A stretch of DNA of 64,000 nt from Aspidapion aeneum (GCA_963576565.1 OY755041.1:125623995-125687994), one strand, 5' to 3'. Counted from the stretch's first letter, positions 32,201-47,200 are shown. Translations and numbers: made by a program. Notes: generated by a model from the letters alone, not told the origin.

Positions 32201-35200
32201 AACGCCTCAAACTCCTCAAAGTATGCCTGCAGTGAGCACTCAAAATGATTTTAACTCTGCACAATCACCCACTACAAGTATACCAGATAAAATGCCGAGT
32301 AGCACTACTAATAATAGCGATATAAACATTCCAACCTCGACTTCATCCGCATTATCTTCGCACCCTGCTACTCCTACTCCAACTTCTACTACAGATGATA
32401 TTGCTACTAATGTTCAAGAGTCAAGTCTTCCGTCAAATAACGAGTCCATCAAACAAATGGATGAACTTAGTAATGCAAGCACTAATTCCAACCAACAAAC
32501 TCCTAGCCAAAGTAACACCGGTCACAGCTTTACTGACTTTAACTGTGTCTCGAGTATGACGGGATACCAAAGCGGGCCTGTTTCACCCAAGACAACTAAA
32601 ATGGACGACTTGGTGCAGTCAAATACTTCTGTATTTAGTCAAGACAATTCTTCTCAAGGTTCTCTTGCGGAATCCAATAAATCAGAATCTAGCGTTCCTC
32701 AGTCACCACGTTTGCAATCTCCTAATTTTCAAAATCAATCTTCTCTGCTTTCGTCTGTGCAAACTCAGGAAAAAACCCAGAGCTCAAGTCAAAACAACTC
32801 GAATGCACCACCATCACCAAGTCAGACCCTTTACTCTAATCAAAACTCAAATCAAGGTCAATTAGGATCGAATCAAAGTGGGGCACAAGCGACCTCGGAA
32901 GTGCTGCCTAACATTTCGCAACAATTGTCGATTCTTCAAAATCAACAGCAAAATCAAACCGTTGCATCGGAACATTCAGTGTCGAATATTTTGGGTAATA
33001 CTCCTAGTCAAGTCAGTACTCCTCCGCTTACTAATACTCCGCCTGCAGTCGTAATCAATCAGGCTCCTGCTGCACAACCTCCTGTTACTCTCCCACCAAG
33101 CAATGTGCCAACAATGACCGTGGGTTCATCAATGCCCATAAGTATGCCTGGTATGCCAAATCAAAATAATATGTCAAACATTCACGGACAAATACCCGCA
33201 AATCCTAGTCTGTTTGACCAAACATCCCAAATGATGATGGGACCAAATGGAATACCAATATCTAGGCCGATGCAAACCAATCTACCACATGGACCAATGC
33301 CAATGGGTGGACATCCAGGTATGCATATGAATATGATGTCCAATTTAAACATGCTTCCAGGTCAAGAACTCTCTGGTTATCAACCTCCAATTAGTCATCA
33401 GCAAGCGAGAGCTGCCCTGCAACAACAATTGCAGGAATTATATTGTATGCCGCCTGCTCCTGAACAACAAGAAAAGATAATTAATCTGCAAGAGAAATTA
33501 AACATTTTGACTCAGCACGAAAATAATGATCAGTGCAATGGCGGTCCTCAATGTATTTTGCTGAGTCCGATTTTTACTTCGCCACCCATGATAGACAGTC
33601 CACAGGTTACCAGCACAACTGGTCGAGGTAGAGGTAAGGGAGCCAACAAACCAAGAAAACCACGAGCCAAGAAGGGAGAAAAGGCTATTACCCCAATTGA
33701 AATGGGAGTCATTCCGACCATAACTGCTGCACCAATGATTGCTCCTCCACCTCAACAATTGCCAGTGTCAGAAGATTTTGTAACTGCTGGCGCAGGCTTG
33801 ACTGATATACCCGCAAACGAGATGTCTGACTTCACTGAAATGGGCAATGAACCTATTATTAAAACAGAAGGCAAAAAGAGAGGCCGAAAACCTGGATGGA
33901 GAAAAAATAAAGAGTTACTACCAGGTGATTCAGATGACCCTAACGCTCCCCTAAAAGAAAAGAAAGAGCGAAAAAAACGGGAACCTAAAAATCCTGAAGA
34001 ACCAATAAGGGTTAAAAGAAAATACGTTAGAAAAAAGAAACCAGGGGGTTCTGAAGAAAGCGCTACTGATGACTCATTTAATAAATCTTCCGAAAATTTT
34101 GAAGCGTTGGAGGAAAAGTCTTCTGAAGAAGCAGAAGCTTTACCCGAGAAAGGTAGTATAGAAATATCTAAGCTCATTATAGACGAAGATTCTCACAAAG
34201 ATGATACTCAGGAAATGCAAATTGATTCTCAGACGCCGTCAGAAGGCGCTCCGGTCCCTGAATCGACCGAAAAAGATGAATACGCATTTGACGATAGTCA
34301 ACTCGATGAGGAAATTGGCGAATTACCTAAACGTACCTCCAGAGGGCGTCGCACACCTGGCAGAAAAGCGGCGGTTGGAGGCGCAAGACGAGGTCGAGGT
34401 GCCAGAAGTGATAAAAGGAGGAGCAGGCGGGGAGCACAGCCAGAGTCTGACAATGAGGATGATGGGCTTGTAACAACCCCTCCTCCCTCCCCACCAGAGG
34501 ATGATTCTAACAAGCGGCGTTCTGCAAGAAACACACAACGTAAAAAATACATCGATGATGTAATGCTAAGATTTTCCGATGATGATGTGCCTGCTCCTCC
34601 ACCAAGAGCCAGAAAAGCTCCAGTGCCTGATAAACCAATCATACCATCTGTCCCAAGCTCTCAATCAACCACATCTGTTTCTGAAGATAATATTGATATT
34701 AAAGATGAAGAAACAGAAGAGACAGATGAACAAATACCAGAAGAAAATAAAGATGATGAAATCCCAGTGGAAGCAGAAGTTAAAGTAGAAAAAAAAGAGA
34801 AAAAGCCTAAAGAACCAAAGCAACCAAAAGTAGCTGATGACAAAAACTCTGAATATGTTTACGTCAATACCGGCGAAGAAGACACCATGGTTGTTCAGTA
34901 TGTTCTAGCGTCTAGGATGGGCAAAAGAGATATTAAAATCGAAATTGTAGAGAAAGAGATTGAAAAGGAAGACGTCGAAAAGAAAGACATTAAAACCGAG
35001 GAAGTGGATGAAACAACGGAGGAAATAAAAGTAAAGGACGAACCTAAAGACGAAATTAAGACTGACGAATCAGAGCTAGAAGATGAAACAGAGATCGATT
35101 TTGAGGAACAAATTGACAGAACTAGACTTAAAGAAGCAAAAAAGAAAGAAAAAGAAAAGGTACCAGAAATAGATCAAGATGTGGAACCCAAATTAGAGAA

Positions 35201-38200
35201 AGATATTAAAGAAGAGATTGAGCCAAAAGAAGAAAAAGTAGAAGAAGAAGAAGAAGAAAAGCCCAAAGAAAAAGAAAAGAAGTATAAAACAGAAACAGTC
35301 GAGGTGGAAGAGTATTATGTTAAATATCGAAATTTTTCTTATTTACATTGCGAATGGAAGACAGAAGAAGAATTATTACAAGGTGACAGACGAGTGGGAA
35401 ACAAAATTAAACGTTTTAAACAAAAACAGCAGCAGATGTTGAATATTTTCGAAAATCTCGAAGAAGAACCGTTTAATCCTGACTACGTCGAAGTTGATCG
35501 GGTTTTGGACTATTCCGAGCATACAGACGAAGCCACAGGCGAGCTGGTCAAGCACTATTTAGTAAAATGGCGAGCCCTTCAATACGAGGACTGCACTTGG
35601 GAATTGGAGGAAGATGTCGATCCTCTGAAAATAGAGTTGTTTAAAAAGTACAAAAAACTCCCTCCCAAAGACAAATGGAAACCTAAAAAGCGACCCAATC
35701 CCGAATCTTGGAAGCAAATTCCCAAATCGCCAATTTACAAAGGTGGAAACAGCTTAAGGGAATATCAGCTCGAAGGTCTCAATTGGCTGATTTATTCATG
35801 GTATAATGGAAGAAATTGCATTCTAGCCGATGAAATGGGTCTAGGCAAAACCATTCAGAGTTTAACTTTTATCCATTATGCTTGGGAATATGGGATAAGA
35901 GGTCCATTTCTAATTATAGCACCGTTATCAACTATCCCCAACTGGCAAAGAGAAATTGAAAGTTGGACAGACATGAACGTCGTAGTGTATCATGGCTCAG
36001 CAACTAGTCGAAACATGATTCAAGAATATGAAATGTACTATAAAAACGACAATGGAAAAATTATTAAAGATATGACCAAGTTTAATGTTTTGATAACAAC
36101 GTTTGAAATAATTGTAACTGATTTTAGCGACCTAAAACCCTTCCACTGGAGATTATGTGTCATAGATGAAGCACATAGATTAAAAAACAGAAATTGTAAA
36201 CTTTTAGAAGGATTAAGACAACTCAGCTTAGAGCATAGAGTTCTGTTATCTGGAACTCCATTGCAGAACAACGTAAACGAGTTGTTCTCGTTGTTAAACT
36301 TCTTGGAACCAACGCAATTTTCCGATTGTAATATTTTCCTAAAAGAATTTGGAGCTTTGAAAACTGAACAAGAAGTTCAAAAATTACAAGTGCTTTTAAA
36401 ACCAATGATGCTGAGAAGGCTAAAAGACGACGTTGAGAAATCTTTGGCACCCAAAGAAGAAACTGTAGTTGAAGTCGAACTGACAAATATTCAAAAGAAA
36501 TATTACAGAGGTATTTTAGAGCGAAACTTTTCTTTCCTTACAAAAGGTACCACTTATTCTAATATACCAAATCTAATGAACACAATGATGGAGCTCAGAA
36601 AATGTTGCATTCATCCCTATTTGCTTAATGGAGCTGAAGATCAAATTCAGTACGATTACAAGAATGCTCACGGTGAAGATCCAGACGCCTACTACAAAGC
36701 TTTGGTCAATTCAAGTGGTAAAATGGTCCTGATTGACAAGCTCTTATCAAAATTGAAAGCCAATGGCCATAGAGTGTTGATTTTCAGTCAAATGGTAAAA
36801 TGCTTGGATATTTTGGAAGATTACTTGATGTACAAAAAATATCCGTTCGAAAGAATCGACGGCCGAATTAGAGGAAATTTAAGACAAGCGGCTATTGATA
36901 GATTCTCGAAACCAGACTCTGACAGGTTTGTCTTTTTGTTGTGCACCAAAGCTGGAGGCTTGGGTATTAATTTGACAGCTGCTGATACTGTCATAATTTA
37001 CGACAGTGACTGGAATCCACAAAACGATTTGCAAGCCCAAGCAAGATGCCACAGAATTGGCCAACAGAAAATGGTCAAGATTTATAGACTGCTCTGTAGG
37101 AACACTTACGAACGTGAAATGTTTGACAAAGCTTCTTTAAAGCTGGGCTTGGACAAAGCGGTGTTGCAAAGTATGAACACAGGTCAAGGCGACAACAAGG
37201 CAGGAAATAGACAGTTAAGCAAAAAAGAGATCGAAGATTTGCTTAAAAAGGGGGCTTATGGTGCGTTGTTAGACGAAGATGATGGGGACAAATTTTGCGA
37301 AGAAGATATTGACGTAATTTTGGCGCGAAGAACACAAGTTATTACTATGGAGTCTGAAAAGGGCTCCACGTTTTCAAAAGCTAGTTTTGCTGCGACACAC
37401 ACTAGAGCAGATATCGAACTAGACGACCCCGATTTTTGGAACAAATGGGCGAAAAAAGCCGAAATAGATACCACAGAAAAAGACGAAAGTGAAGACTTGG
37501 TTTTATCTGAACCACGAAGAAGAACACAGATAAAAAGATACGGCCATGACGAAAGCGCTATCGAAATGTCAGAATTAGAAAGTTCTGGAAATGAAAGCGA
37601 TCCAGAGAATCCAGGCCAAAGTGGTTTAAGAAGCAGCAAAAGAAGCCGTAGGCGGAAATATCTTCCAGACGATTATATACCAAGGTCAGACGCCGAACCA
37701 AACAAAGAAAGAGATATCCCATACGGTAGTTGGTCTAGGAGAGATTGCTTTATGGTTGAGAGAGGTTTGCTCACTTACGGATGGGGTCGATGGGACGAAA
37801 TTTTGGAACATTCTCAACTCAAAAAAGGCTGGAAGACGCACAACATCGAGGACTGCGCCAGAGTTATCGTAAGTGATTTATCAAACTATTTTATTTATAC
37901 TGGGTGATTTAAAAAAAAGCGGCATCGTTTTGGGGGCGTAATCCTTGCTTAATAATTTTTTTTTTATAAAAAAAACACCCAACTGCTGGCAAAAGTAGGG
38001 CGTCTTGACAAAATAAAACCAGATACGAAAATTCAGCCTGATACTCATCATTTAAAAAATAAACCGGTGTATTGTTGACTATAATTTTTTTTCCCTTCAA
38101 AAAGGTAAACGGATCTATAAATAGCTAATTTTTTTATTATTTTTTAGCTTCTTTACTGCCTAAAATTCTACAAGGGCGATGAAAAAATTCGCAATTTCAT

Positions 38201-41200
38201 CTGGGACTTAATTGAACCATTTGAAAGTGGCGAGGTTGCCAACATTTCGCGGAACCATCAAGGTCTTAAGGACCCGGTGCCAAGAGGCATCAGAAATAAA
38301 CACAAGAAAAAGCCCACCAAAGAACTGAGACATGCCGCTCTCACTGATCCCAATCATTGGAGTAAAAATGAAAAATATGATGGAGATATTTTCCTGGAGA
38401 ATAATTATAAGAAACATTTGGGACGGCATGCCAACAAGTAAGTCCTAAAATACTAAAGAAGTGTGGTAATAAGTACAAAGTGGTCTGAATTTGGTACTTT
38501 TGAGGAATTTAAGGGACTTCCAGGAGTGATAGGGTCACTCCAAATACGTTAGAGAATATATATATAGGGTGTTCTCAAAGTTGAGTCATTTATTTTAACA
38601 AGTTGTAGAACTCGTAAAAATAAGTAATTATACTAAAAATCATTTATATAAAAGTTGTAGTTTTCGCCAATGCGACTCCTTATGTAAAACTTTAGCTTCT
38701 GACCACTGAATCCTATGCATGATCCGCTAAACCGGATTTTTCAATGGAAGGGCGAAAAAATATCGAAACACAAAATATCGGAAAACAAAATATCGAATTA
38801 AAATATCGAAAGTACATAATATCGAAACTACAAAATATCGAAACTACAAAATATTGAAACTACAAAATATCAAATAACAAAATATCGAAAATACAAAATA
38901 TCGAAAATACAAAATATCGAAAATACAAAATATCGAAAATACAAAATATCAAAACAACAAAATATCAAAACAACAAAATATCGAAAATACAAAATATCGA
39001 AAACACAAAATATTGAATAACAAAATATCGAAAATACAATATATCAAAAACAGAAAATTCTGGAACCTTCACCTAACCTGACCCTGACCTAATCTAACGT
39101 AACCTAATCTGATATAACCACACAAAAATAGATAATTTTAAAAACCTAACGTAACGAAACCTAATGAAATCTAACCGAACCGAACTGAATCAAACCGAAC
39201 CAAAGCAAACTAAACCAACAATTAAAAAAAAAAAACTTTCCTGACTTCTTTCCCGGGCTCTTAGAAGGTGTGAATTCGAACCGAACCGGACCGAACTGAA
39301 CCGAACCGAACCTATCCAAACCTAACCATACCCAGCCAAACCTAATTAGCAGTGTTGTAGTTTAGTTTGGATAGGTTAGGTTTGATTCGGTTCAGTTACG
39401 CTCGGTTTGGTTTGGTTCGGTTCGGTTCGGTTCGATTCGGTTCGGTTCGTATTCACACCCTCTAGGATCCCGGGTAAGAAGTCAGGAAAGTTTTTTTTTG
39501 AAAAAAATTGTTGGTTCAGTTTGCTTTGGTTCGGTTCAGTTCGGTTCGGTTCGTTTCGGCTAGATTTGATTAGGTTATGTCAGGTTAGATTTTCGAAACT
39601 TTCTATTTTTATGAGGTTAGGTCAGATTAGGTTTAGTTACGTCAGGGTAGGGTTATGGTTTCGAAATTTTCTATTTTTGATTTTCGATATTTGTTAATTT
39701 TAATATTTTATATGTTTGATATTTTGTGATTCGATATTTTGTATTTTCGATATTTTTTATTTTCGATATTTTGTATTTTCAATATTTTGTATTTTCGATA
39801 TTTTGTATTTTCGATATTTTGTATTTTCGATATTTTGAATTTTCAATATTTTGTGATTCGATATTTTGTAGTGTCGATATTTTGTGATTTCGATATTTTG
39901 TAGTTTCGATATTTTGTAATTCGATAAAATGTAGTTTTCGATATTTGGTGGTTTCGATATTTTGTAGTTTTTTTTTTTTTATGTTTTTGATATTTTGTGT
40001 TTTCAATATTTTGTGTTTCGATATTTTTTCGCCCCTCCTTTGTTGTAGCAACAGAATGATTAGATTTAAATTTAAGTACTGCCCCATGTGTGTAGGTTTC
40101 CTATATACAGTGGTTTGAATGTTTTTGTCTAATCGTTTGACAAGAACATCCAAAAAAGGTAATGCCAAATCTTTTTCAATTTTCATGGTGCATTTGATTG
40201 TTGGTCTAATACCGTTCAGATGTAGAAAATTCTGTAGTTCGTTATTATTTTCCAGCCATATAATAAATGTGTTATCCATGTATCGTATTTTATTTCTATT
40301 GTTACGGGTTCTGTACAACAATTAAAACTCGCAAATGTCAAAAACAATACATCAATTTATTTCGACAAATTATGTACAAAAACACGCACTACGCACTTAA
40401 ACTTACTAATAACTTGCTAATAATTCACTACTTTAATCCGCCTATTAACTTCGCGTTAACATCTAGCGATCACTACCGTTGGTTATCTTTTACTGTCCGA
40501 TGTACGACGTCCGGCCCTATATATAGGGTCTGCCTACTATTCGAGAATTTTCCATCCTTGTTCGATTCAGGATTTTACCACCGTTTTCTAGAACGCGCAC
40601 CAGTTTGTCATAGATAACGCAACTAAAACCTAGACTAAGAATACAACCATAAGATACGTAATAAATACAACTTAAATTTGTAACACTATATTATTCCTGG
40701 TGTCCATCAGACTTCGTTTTTATTCGAAGCCGACTTCTCCTTTGCTGTTCAGAAGGCTTACAATCATTTATGAAAAATTTTTGTTTGAAAAAGGAGAATA
40801 CTATATTATAATATAATTGAAATCTGATCCCAGAAACTACGTTCTTTTCTTGAATAAATTGATTTACCTTAAAACAATTTGTTTTGAATTAAAATATTTC
40901 TTTTTAGTTAAAAAAATAAGATTTTATTTTTTTTCTTTAATTGTGTTGTTTCAGTTTACTTCATTTTGTAACAAAGCAAATTGTCTTCATATAAGTAATA
41001 TTATGCTTCCAGAGAAAACGGTGCGGTTCGGTTCGGTTCTTAGATTAATTCATTTTCAATTTATAATAAAACAATTTCTGTTTTACATTAAAATAAAGAG
41101 GCAAGACATTTTTTATCCTATATCAAGAAAATATTCTCTTGGTGAATAGGAAAGCACAAATTATTTTACTTCAAAGCAATTTGCTTTGATCTAAGACAAT

Positions 41201-44200
41201 TTTTTTCCTGTGTATTTGCTTGATTTTAGAAGTGTCTTTTATATTGTCACAGGGTTTTGTGTTTTAGTGCCCTTGTGACTGAGGGATAAAGGGGAAGATG
41301 AATTTAGTTATGAAGAATCCAAATTTATGAATGTATTACAAATAAAACAGTTCAACATTTACAAAATATTACCAAAACATTAACAGTATAAACTGATACA
41401 TTCTATGGGGCATGCGTGCTGGAGAGACAGGGCCCTTTGGACCGTACAGGGTGTCCCAAATTGGGCACTTTTAGGGAGTTTAAGGTACTTCTAGGGGAGA
41501 CAGAGAAAAACTGACCACGCATTGCGAGGCTCAAATTTCAAGAGAAGACTTATAGTGAAAACCGCATTTTGAAATATCGTCTCGTCTTTGAGCTACGGGG
41601 GCTTTTTGAAAAGTCTGCATTTTGGAAGGGGGTCTATAACTTCGTTATTAGTAAATTTTGATTTAGAGTAAATTGCAATTTTATAGACTTTGTCACGAGG
41701 AATTCGCCCGCTAAATTAAATTTTAACTGTCACTTTTAGTTTTTGAGATATGACATAAAGTTACATTTTTTCTTATGGAATGGCCTTTATTTTAATTAAT
41801 TTTCAAATTCGCCATTGAATTCTTTTCAAAATGATGTATCATATGTCATAGTTTGATTGAGCGGTTTAGGAGATATTCAGCTTTTTCACTTATTTCTAGT
41901 GCAGTATGATTTCCTGCTGAGGCAGGTCAAGGCACTCCAGTATTTTTATTATTTTACACAGTCAAAAATATAGTAAGCTTGGTTTAGAAAAATTATAATT
42001 CAGCTGACGGCCCTCAAAGCTTATAATTATTCCGTTTAAGTGTTCGGTAGATTGAAGTTCTCGGTATGCCTGTGGCAGCTTCTAATTGTCTCAATGATCG
42101 CGAATTATTTTGTTCTATCTCGTTCGGGATACCTTTGAAGATATAAGTTTTCAACGCCCGTCATACTTTTCATCGTTTTTATACATATTTCAAAATAAAA
42201 TTAAAAACGTTTTTGTGCAAAATAATTTCATATCAAAGCGTAATGTCAAATTGTTTAAATAATTGAAAAGAATGACAAAACGCCAAGACACAAGACCTTG
42301 ATTTGCATAGTATCAGACAACAAAACTATAGGAGCATTGAAGTAGGATTTCACCGCAAGCTTTCATGTCAATGGCGCATGACGTCATTCAACGCACACTA
42401 GACAAAAATAAAAAACTTTAATTATTTCCGAAACCGCTCAATAAAACTATGACATAGGATACATCATTTTGAAAAGAATTCAATGACGAATTCGAAAATT
42501 AATTAAAATATAGACAATTCCATAAGAAAAAATGCAATTTTATGTTATATCTCAAAAACTAAAAGTGACAGGTAAAATTTAATTTAGCGGGTGAATTCCT
42601 CGTGACAAAGTCTATAAAATTGCAATTTACTCTAAATCAAAATTTTCACTAATAACGAAGTTATAGACTCCCTTCCAAAATGTAGACTTTTCAAAAAGCC
42701 CCTGTAGCTCAAAGACGAGACGATATTTCAGAATGCGGTTTTCACTATAAGTCTTCTCTTGAAATTTGAGCCTCGCAATGCGTGGTCAGTTTTTCTCTGT
42801 CTTCCCTGGAAGTACCTTAAATCCCCTAAAAGTGCCCAATTTGGGACACCCTGTACAGAGTGGACCTTATAAGGCCGTATAAAAAGTACCCACTACAGGA
42901 GGTTGTACGTGGGGTGTATTTTGTACTGACCACGTATTTCAGTGGTGTACTGGGTGTGTTTTGTACGGGCCACGTATTTCAGTGGTGTACTGGGTGTGGT
43001 TCGTACGCAACGATTATAAACACACAGGATTGCTTATTTCCATTTAACTAATGTTAGCGTCGCTCAGCGAGACGAACAGTGTCTGCTTACGTCACCAGCG
43101 GACCAGTTGCTTTGTTTGTATTCAGAGTTTGTGTGATTTTAAGGTGTTTTTGACGTTTTTATCTCCGTTTTTTTGCGTGTTTTCATTAATTTGACGGTGT
43201 GGTTGACTATTTAGGAAGTAAATAAACCTTTAGGAATGTGAATTAAGTGAATTGATATAAAGAAAGCACATTAATTTATTGTTGAAATAAAAAGCTTTGT
43301 GTTCCCTCTTTCAGTGTAGAAATATAACCAAACTTTTAATTTTTTTTTGCATTTTTGGAAACTCCTTGCTCATTAAAGTAATCACATTGAAAAAAATTGG
43401 TAATTATGCCGCAAAAGTACTTCTTTTATTAAACTGATTTTTGGAAAATTTATTTTGTAGACAGTTTCTCCAAGTTTAGTTTCAGTTTTTTTCTTAAATT
43501 TTTTATAGAAGTTTTCTGAAACATGTTACAGAAAAAGGAGTGAAAACGGGTGCTGGGTGGGATAAAAGCAACTCATAACACAAACAATGTAAATTACTTG
43601 AAAAATAAACTTATTGATTTAAAGCATAAGAAGTTGAAAAACACATCTTATTTGGCTGTTTTCCCAAAAAACTGACTGGTTTTTGACATAATAATATAAT
43701 AAATATTGCAATTTTAGATTTGAAATATCAAATAAATACCTTTTTGTTACTACATAATATAAGTGTATTTTATTATATCCGCAACAAAAACAATAAATTA
43801 TACATCTAATGATTTAAATTGATTAAACTTTTAGCAAAAATCCTACTTCTATTCTAAAACTTTCAATTATTTGAAAAACAAACTCCAACATATTGTCTGG
43901 TAGGAAAATTCAGCTCTCAGAGCAAACTCTTGATTTGTCAAATCATTTGTTTTCAATAAATGAAATTATTAATTATATTTACTAACACGAATAAAAAATT
44001 TGTTTGCAAATAAGCAAGAAAAAAGCGGGAAAAAGTCACGATTGCAATGTGTATTAAATGAAGCGCGCTTAGCAGACGTAAGCAAGGCGCCGCCTACCGC
44101 TAAAAGACTCTAGCAAATAGGCAATCCTGTGTGTTTATAATCGTTGGTTCGTACGGACCACATATTTCAGTGGTGTACAACGTGTCGCATTTTCGATGGG

Positions 44201-47200
44201 ATTAAATGGGAAACTCGGTTATTATTAAAGATATCGATTTTCTGATTGCACCTACCGTGCTCTTTTTTGGAGCCCTTAAAAAGGGTGTAATCAGATTTTT
44301 GCTATACCCCGTGGTTTCGCTAATACAGGGAGTTTTTGGAAAAATTGCATTTTTAATAATTCCTTGTATCTCGCTTATTTTGCAAATATTTTTATTCTGT
44401 AAAAACCTTTACATGGCAACTTTTTTAGAATAAAATAATGATGTTGTTAACTTTCTTAAATATTGTTTAGGTTTCGAGATATGGTATTTATCATAAAACA
44501 ATTAAATACGGACCTGGATTTTTTTATTAATATTTTGATTGATTTCATGCTATTATTATATTAAAATGATAAAACTTTAATACTTTTTTTAATTTAAAGT
44601 TTAAAAAAATATTTATTATTAAAAAAAAAATTAGTCCGAACCTGGAAATTTCCAACGTAAATATAAATTTAAAATTACAAGACACACTAGTTGAACGATT
44701 TTCAGTTTATCTGTTTTGAAACGTTAATTAAAAGATTTAGAAATAAAGTAAAAAATGTTAAAAAGTTACAAAAATATCATAGTAATTATTTGAGCACAGC
44801 AACTCATGAAATTTACTTCAACATGGAAAAACAAAAGCGTGGAATTAACATTGTCATTTTACTTGTCATTTTTGTTTATAAGTCACTCAAAATTATTCTA
44901 AAATGGCTAGAAATCGACCATATCCAGATATTGAAAAATGTGATATGTTTGACTGCTTTACTCAAGCAACAAAATTCCAATATCTAAACGGCATATATAT
45001 TTTTATGCGTTAAGAAAAATTATTCAAAAATATCTTACACATAATCGCAATCAGTTTAAACATTTATATCATTACATAAAATTAGTTATTATTTTTTTTA
45101 ATTCATTATTTTTTTTGTTTTTGTCGTAGACTTTGTTTTAAATAAATCTTTAAATTAAAGTAAAACCATTTTAACTTGCTAAGTTTCAAAACACTTAAAC
45201 TAAAAATCGTTCAACTAGCAATTTTTAATTTGTATTTATGTTAGAAATTTCCAGGTTCAGACTAAAATAATTTTTTTAAATATAAAATATTTTTTTTTCC
45301 TTAAAACAAAAAAAAAATCAATTTTTTATTATTTTATGATAATAATATCATGAAACCAATCAAAATAATAATAAACAAAATCCAGGTCCGTATTTAATTT
45401 TTTTATGATAAATACCATATCTCAAAAATTAAACAATATTTTAAAAAATGGACTTCGTCATTATATTCTTCTAAAAAAGTTGCCATAGAAAGGTTTTTAC
45501 AGAGTAAAAATATCTTGCAAAATAAACGAGATACAAGGGATTATTGAAAATGCAATTTTTTCAAAAACTCCCTGTGTTAGCAAAACTACGGGGTATAGCA
45601 AAAATCTGATTACACCATTTTTAAGCGCTCGAAAATCAGAAAATCAATATCTTTAATAATAACCGAGTTTCCCATTTAATCCCATCGAAAATGGGACACG
45701 CTGTACTGGGTATGGTTAGTAGGGACCACGTGTTTCAGTGGTGTACTGGGTTGATCACTTGTAACAGTGATGCCGGTCTATTGTCCAGCATCGGCTTTTA
45801 CAGACGAAATTTGTGCATACTCAGCAATATTAATTATTGCTACGTTTTTATAGTGGTTTAATTAAATTTTAAACTATTTTATGACAATATGATGACTATC
45901 ATGCTAATTTAGAGAATACTTTAGGTATTCGATGAAAATACCTTCTTCTCATCCACTGAATAATCCAATAACTTTTAAATCTTTCTTAAAGCTTAGAAAC
46001 AAAGGTTTCAAAATATTTTTTTTATTTATTTAGAGTCCTACTTCGAGTTAGAATGCTATATTACATCAAACACGAAATTATTGGTGATCTGGTTCAACAA
46101 ATTGCGGACGGAGCTCAAGCAAGGTAAGAGTGAGTATTTGTCGTCTGTAGGTTTGCTTAGAAAAAAATCTTTTTTTTTTTGCAAAAAAATTATGTAAAAA
46201 AAAAAATTGTTGCAATCACGATAGAGTAACACACGGTATGTCAGCAACGCGAATCAACAGGAATTTTCGTCGCGTATTACGTCATGTAAGATGTCAGGAT
46301 AGTGCCGTGGTATGGTCGTCATCAACGATGCAAAAACAAACAAAAAATCTGTCGCCCTGTCGCCCACTTTCTTTTCAGCGTTTAACACAGCGTTGCCACC
46401 TCTACCGATTTTTCGGTAGATCTACCGATTTAGCCTTTTACTTTACGATATACCGAATTACCATAGTTTTCTGCCGATTTTTCACACTAAAGACTTTAGT
46501 AATAATGTGGAATTATTTTGGCAATCGGTTGGGGGAAATAAAGGGTGCTAAATGCTAAGTCCTACAATCCTAGGTTTAAAAGTCTACATTTTGGTTGAAG
46601 GTTTAACTCATTTTTCCCGTAAATGCAATAGTTTTTAATATTTATATAAATTGTTCATAAATACTTTGAGATATGGGTCATCTTTTTTTGTTGTTACAAA
46701 GACATTATTTCCACACAAAGGTTATAAATAAATAAAAATAATCCAATATTTTGGTTTAACAATGGTAGCCATATTTAAACCTCCAAATGTCACTAGGAAA
46801 TGTCGAATAAGAACGGTGTAAGTTACTGTCAGCTGTCCGCTATATTTTACATGTTAATTTTTTAGACAAATTAGCCAGGATTAAACCGATGGTCGATTGT
46901 TTTACTGAATGAGTAATTGAAAAGGGATTATAATATATCTTGTGCTTTTTACAGTATTTAAATATTGATACGTATTTAATACGGTAATGCATCTACAGAT
47001 ATAGTTTTAAGTTATTTATGTATTATTTAGCTTTGAATATTTTTTGATATAAGTTTTTTTGTCAATCATGGAATATTTCTATTGTTTTTCGAACTTTAAA
47101 CCACCCCTCAGGGGTGGTACTACAATTTGAGACTATTTTTAACGGGAATCCTACGACTGCACGGACTAAGTATCCAAAAAATGACATTTGGTAACAAAAT

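Larger units (their letters stand above)
42890..45770. repeat. 40-bp minisatellite interrupted by two insertions
   Basis: Units of CCACGTATTTCAGTGGTGTA plus CTGGGTGTGTTTTGTACGGG start at 42930 and 42970. After an insertion of 1148 bp (element plus one duplication) the next unit starts at 44158. After a further 1528 bp the next starts at 45726. Removing both insertions restores the 40-bp phase exactly. The four remaining units are slightly diverged. Confidence 0.85.
38438..46033. other. kismet intron 3, a transposon pile-up
   Basis: This 7.6-kb intron is almost wholly mobile DNA: a foldback of 1.3 kb, a Penelope-like RT fragment, an LTR, a 1.4-kb foldback, and a 40-bp minisatellite broken by two further insertions. 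38438-38748 and 40790-41446 are AT-rich and show no feature that I can support, apart from a lone AGGGTGTTCTCAAAGTTGAG end near 38573. Confidence 0.7.

Noticed and set aside
33498..34642. Minus-strand ORFs over the kismet exon
   Set aside because: They are antisense shadows of the strongly biased Lys/Glu- and Ser/Pro-rich coding sequence.
39407..39697. ORF with repeated WFGSVRF-like peptide
   Set aside because: It is read through GGTTCGGTTC pentamers in the foldback arm; low complexity and no gene features.
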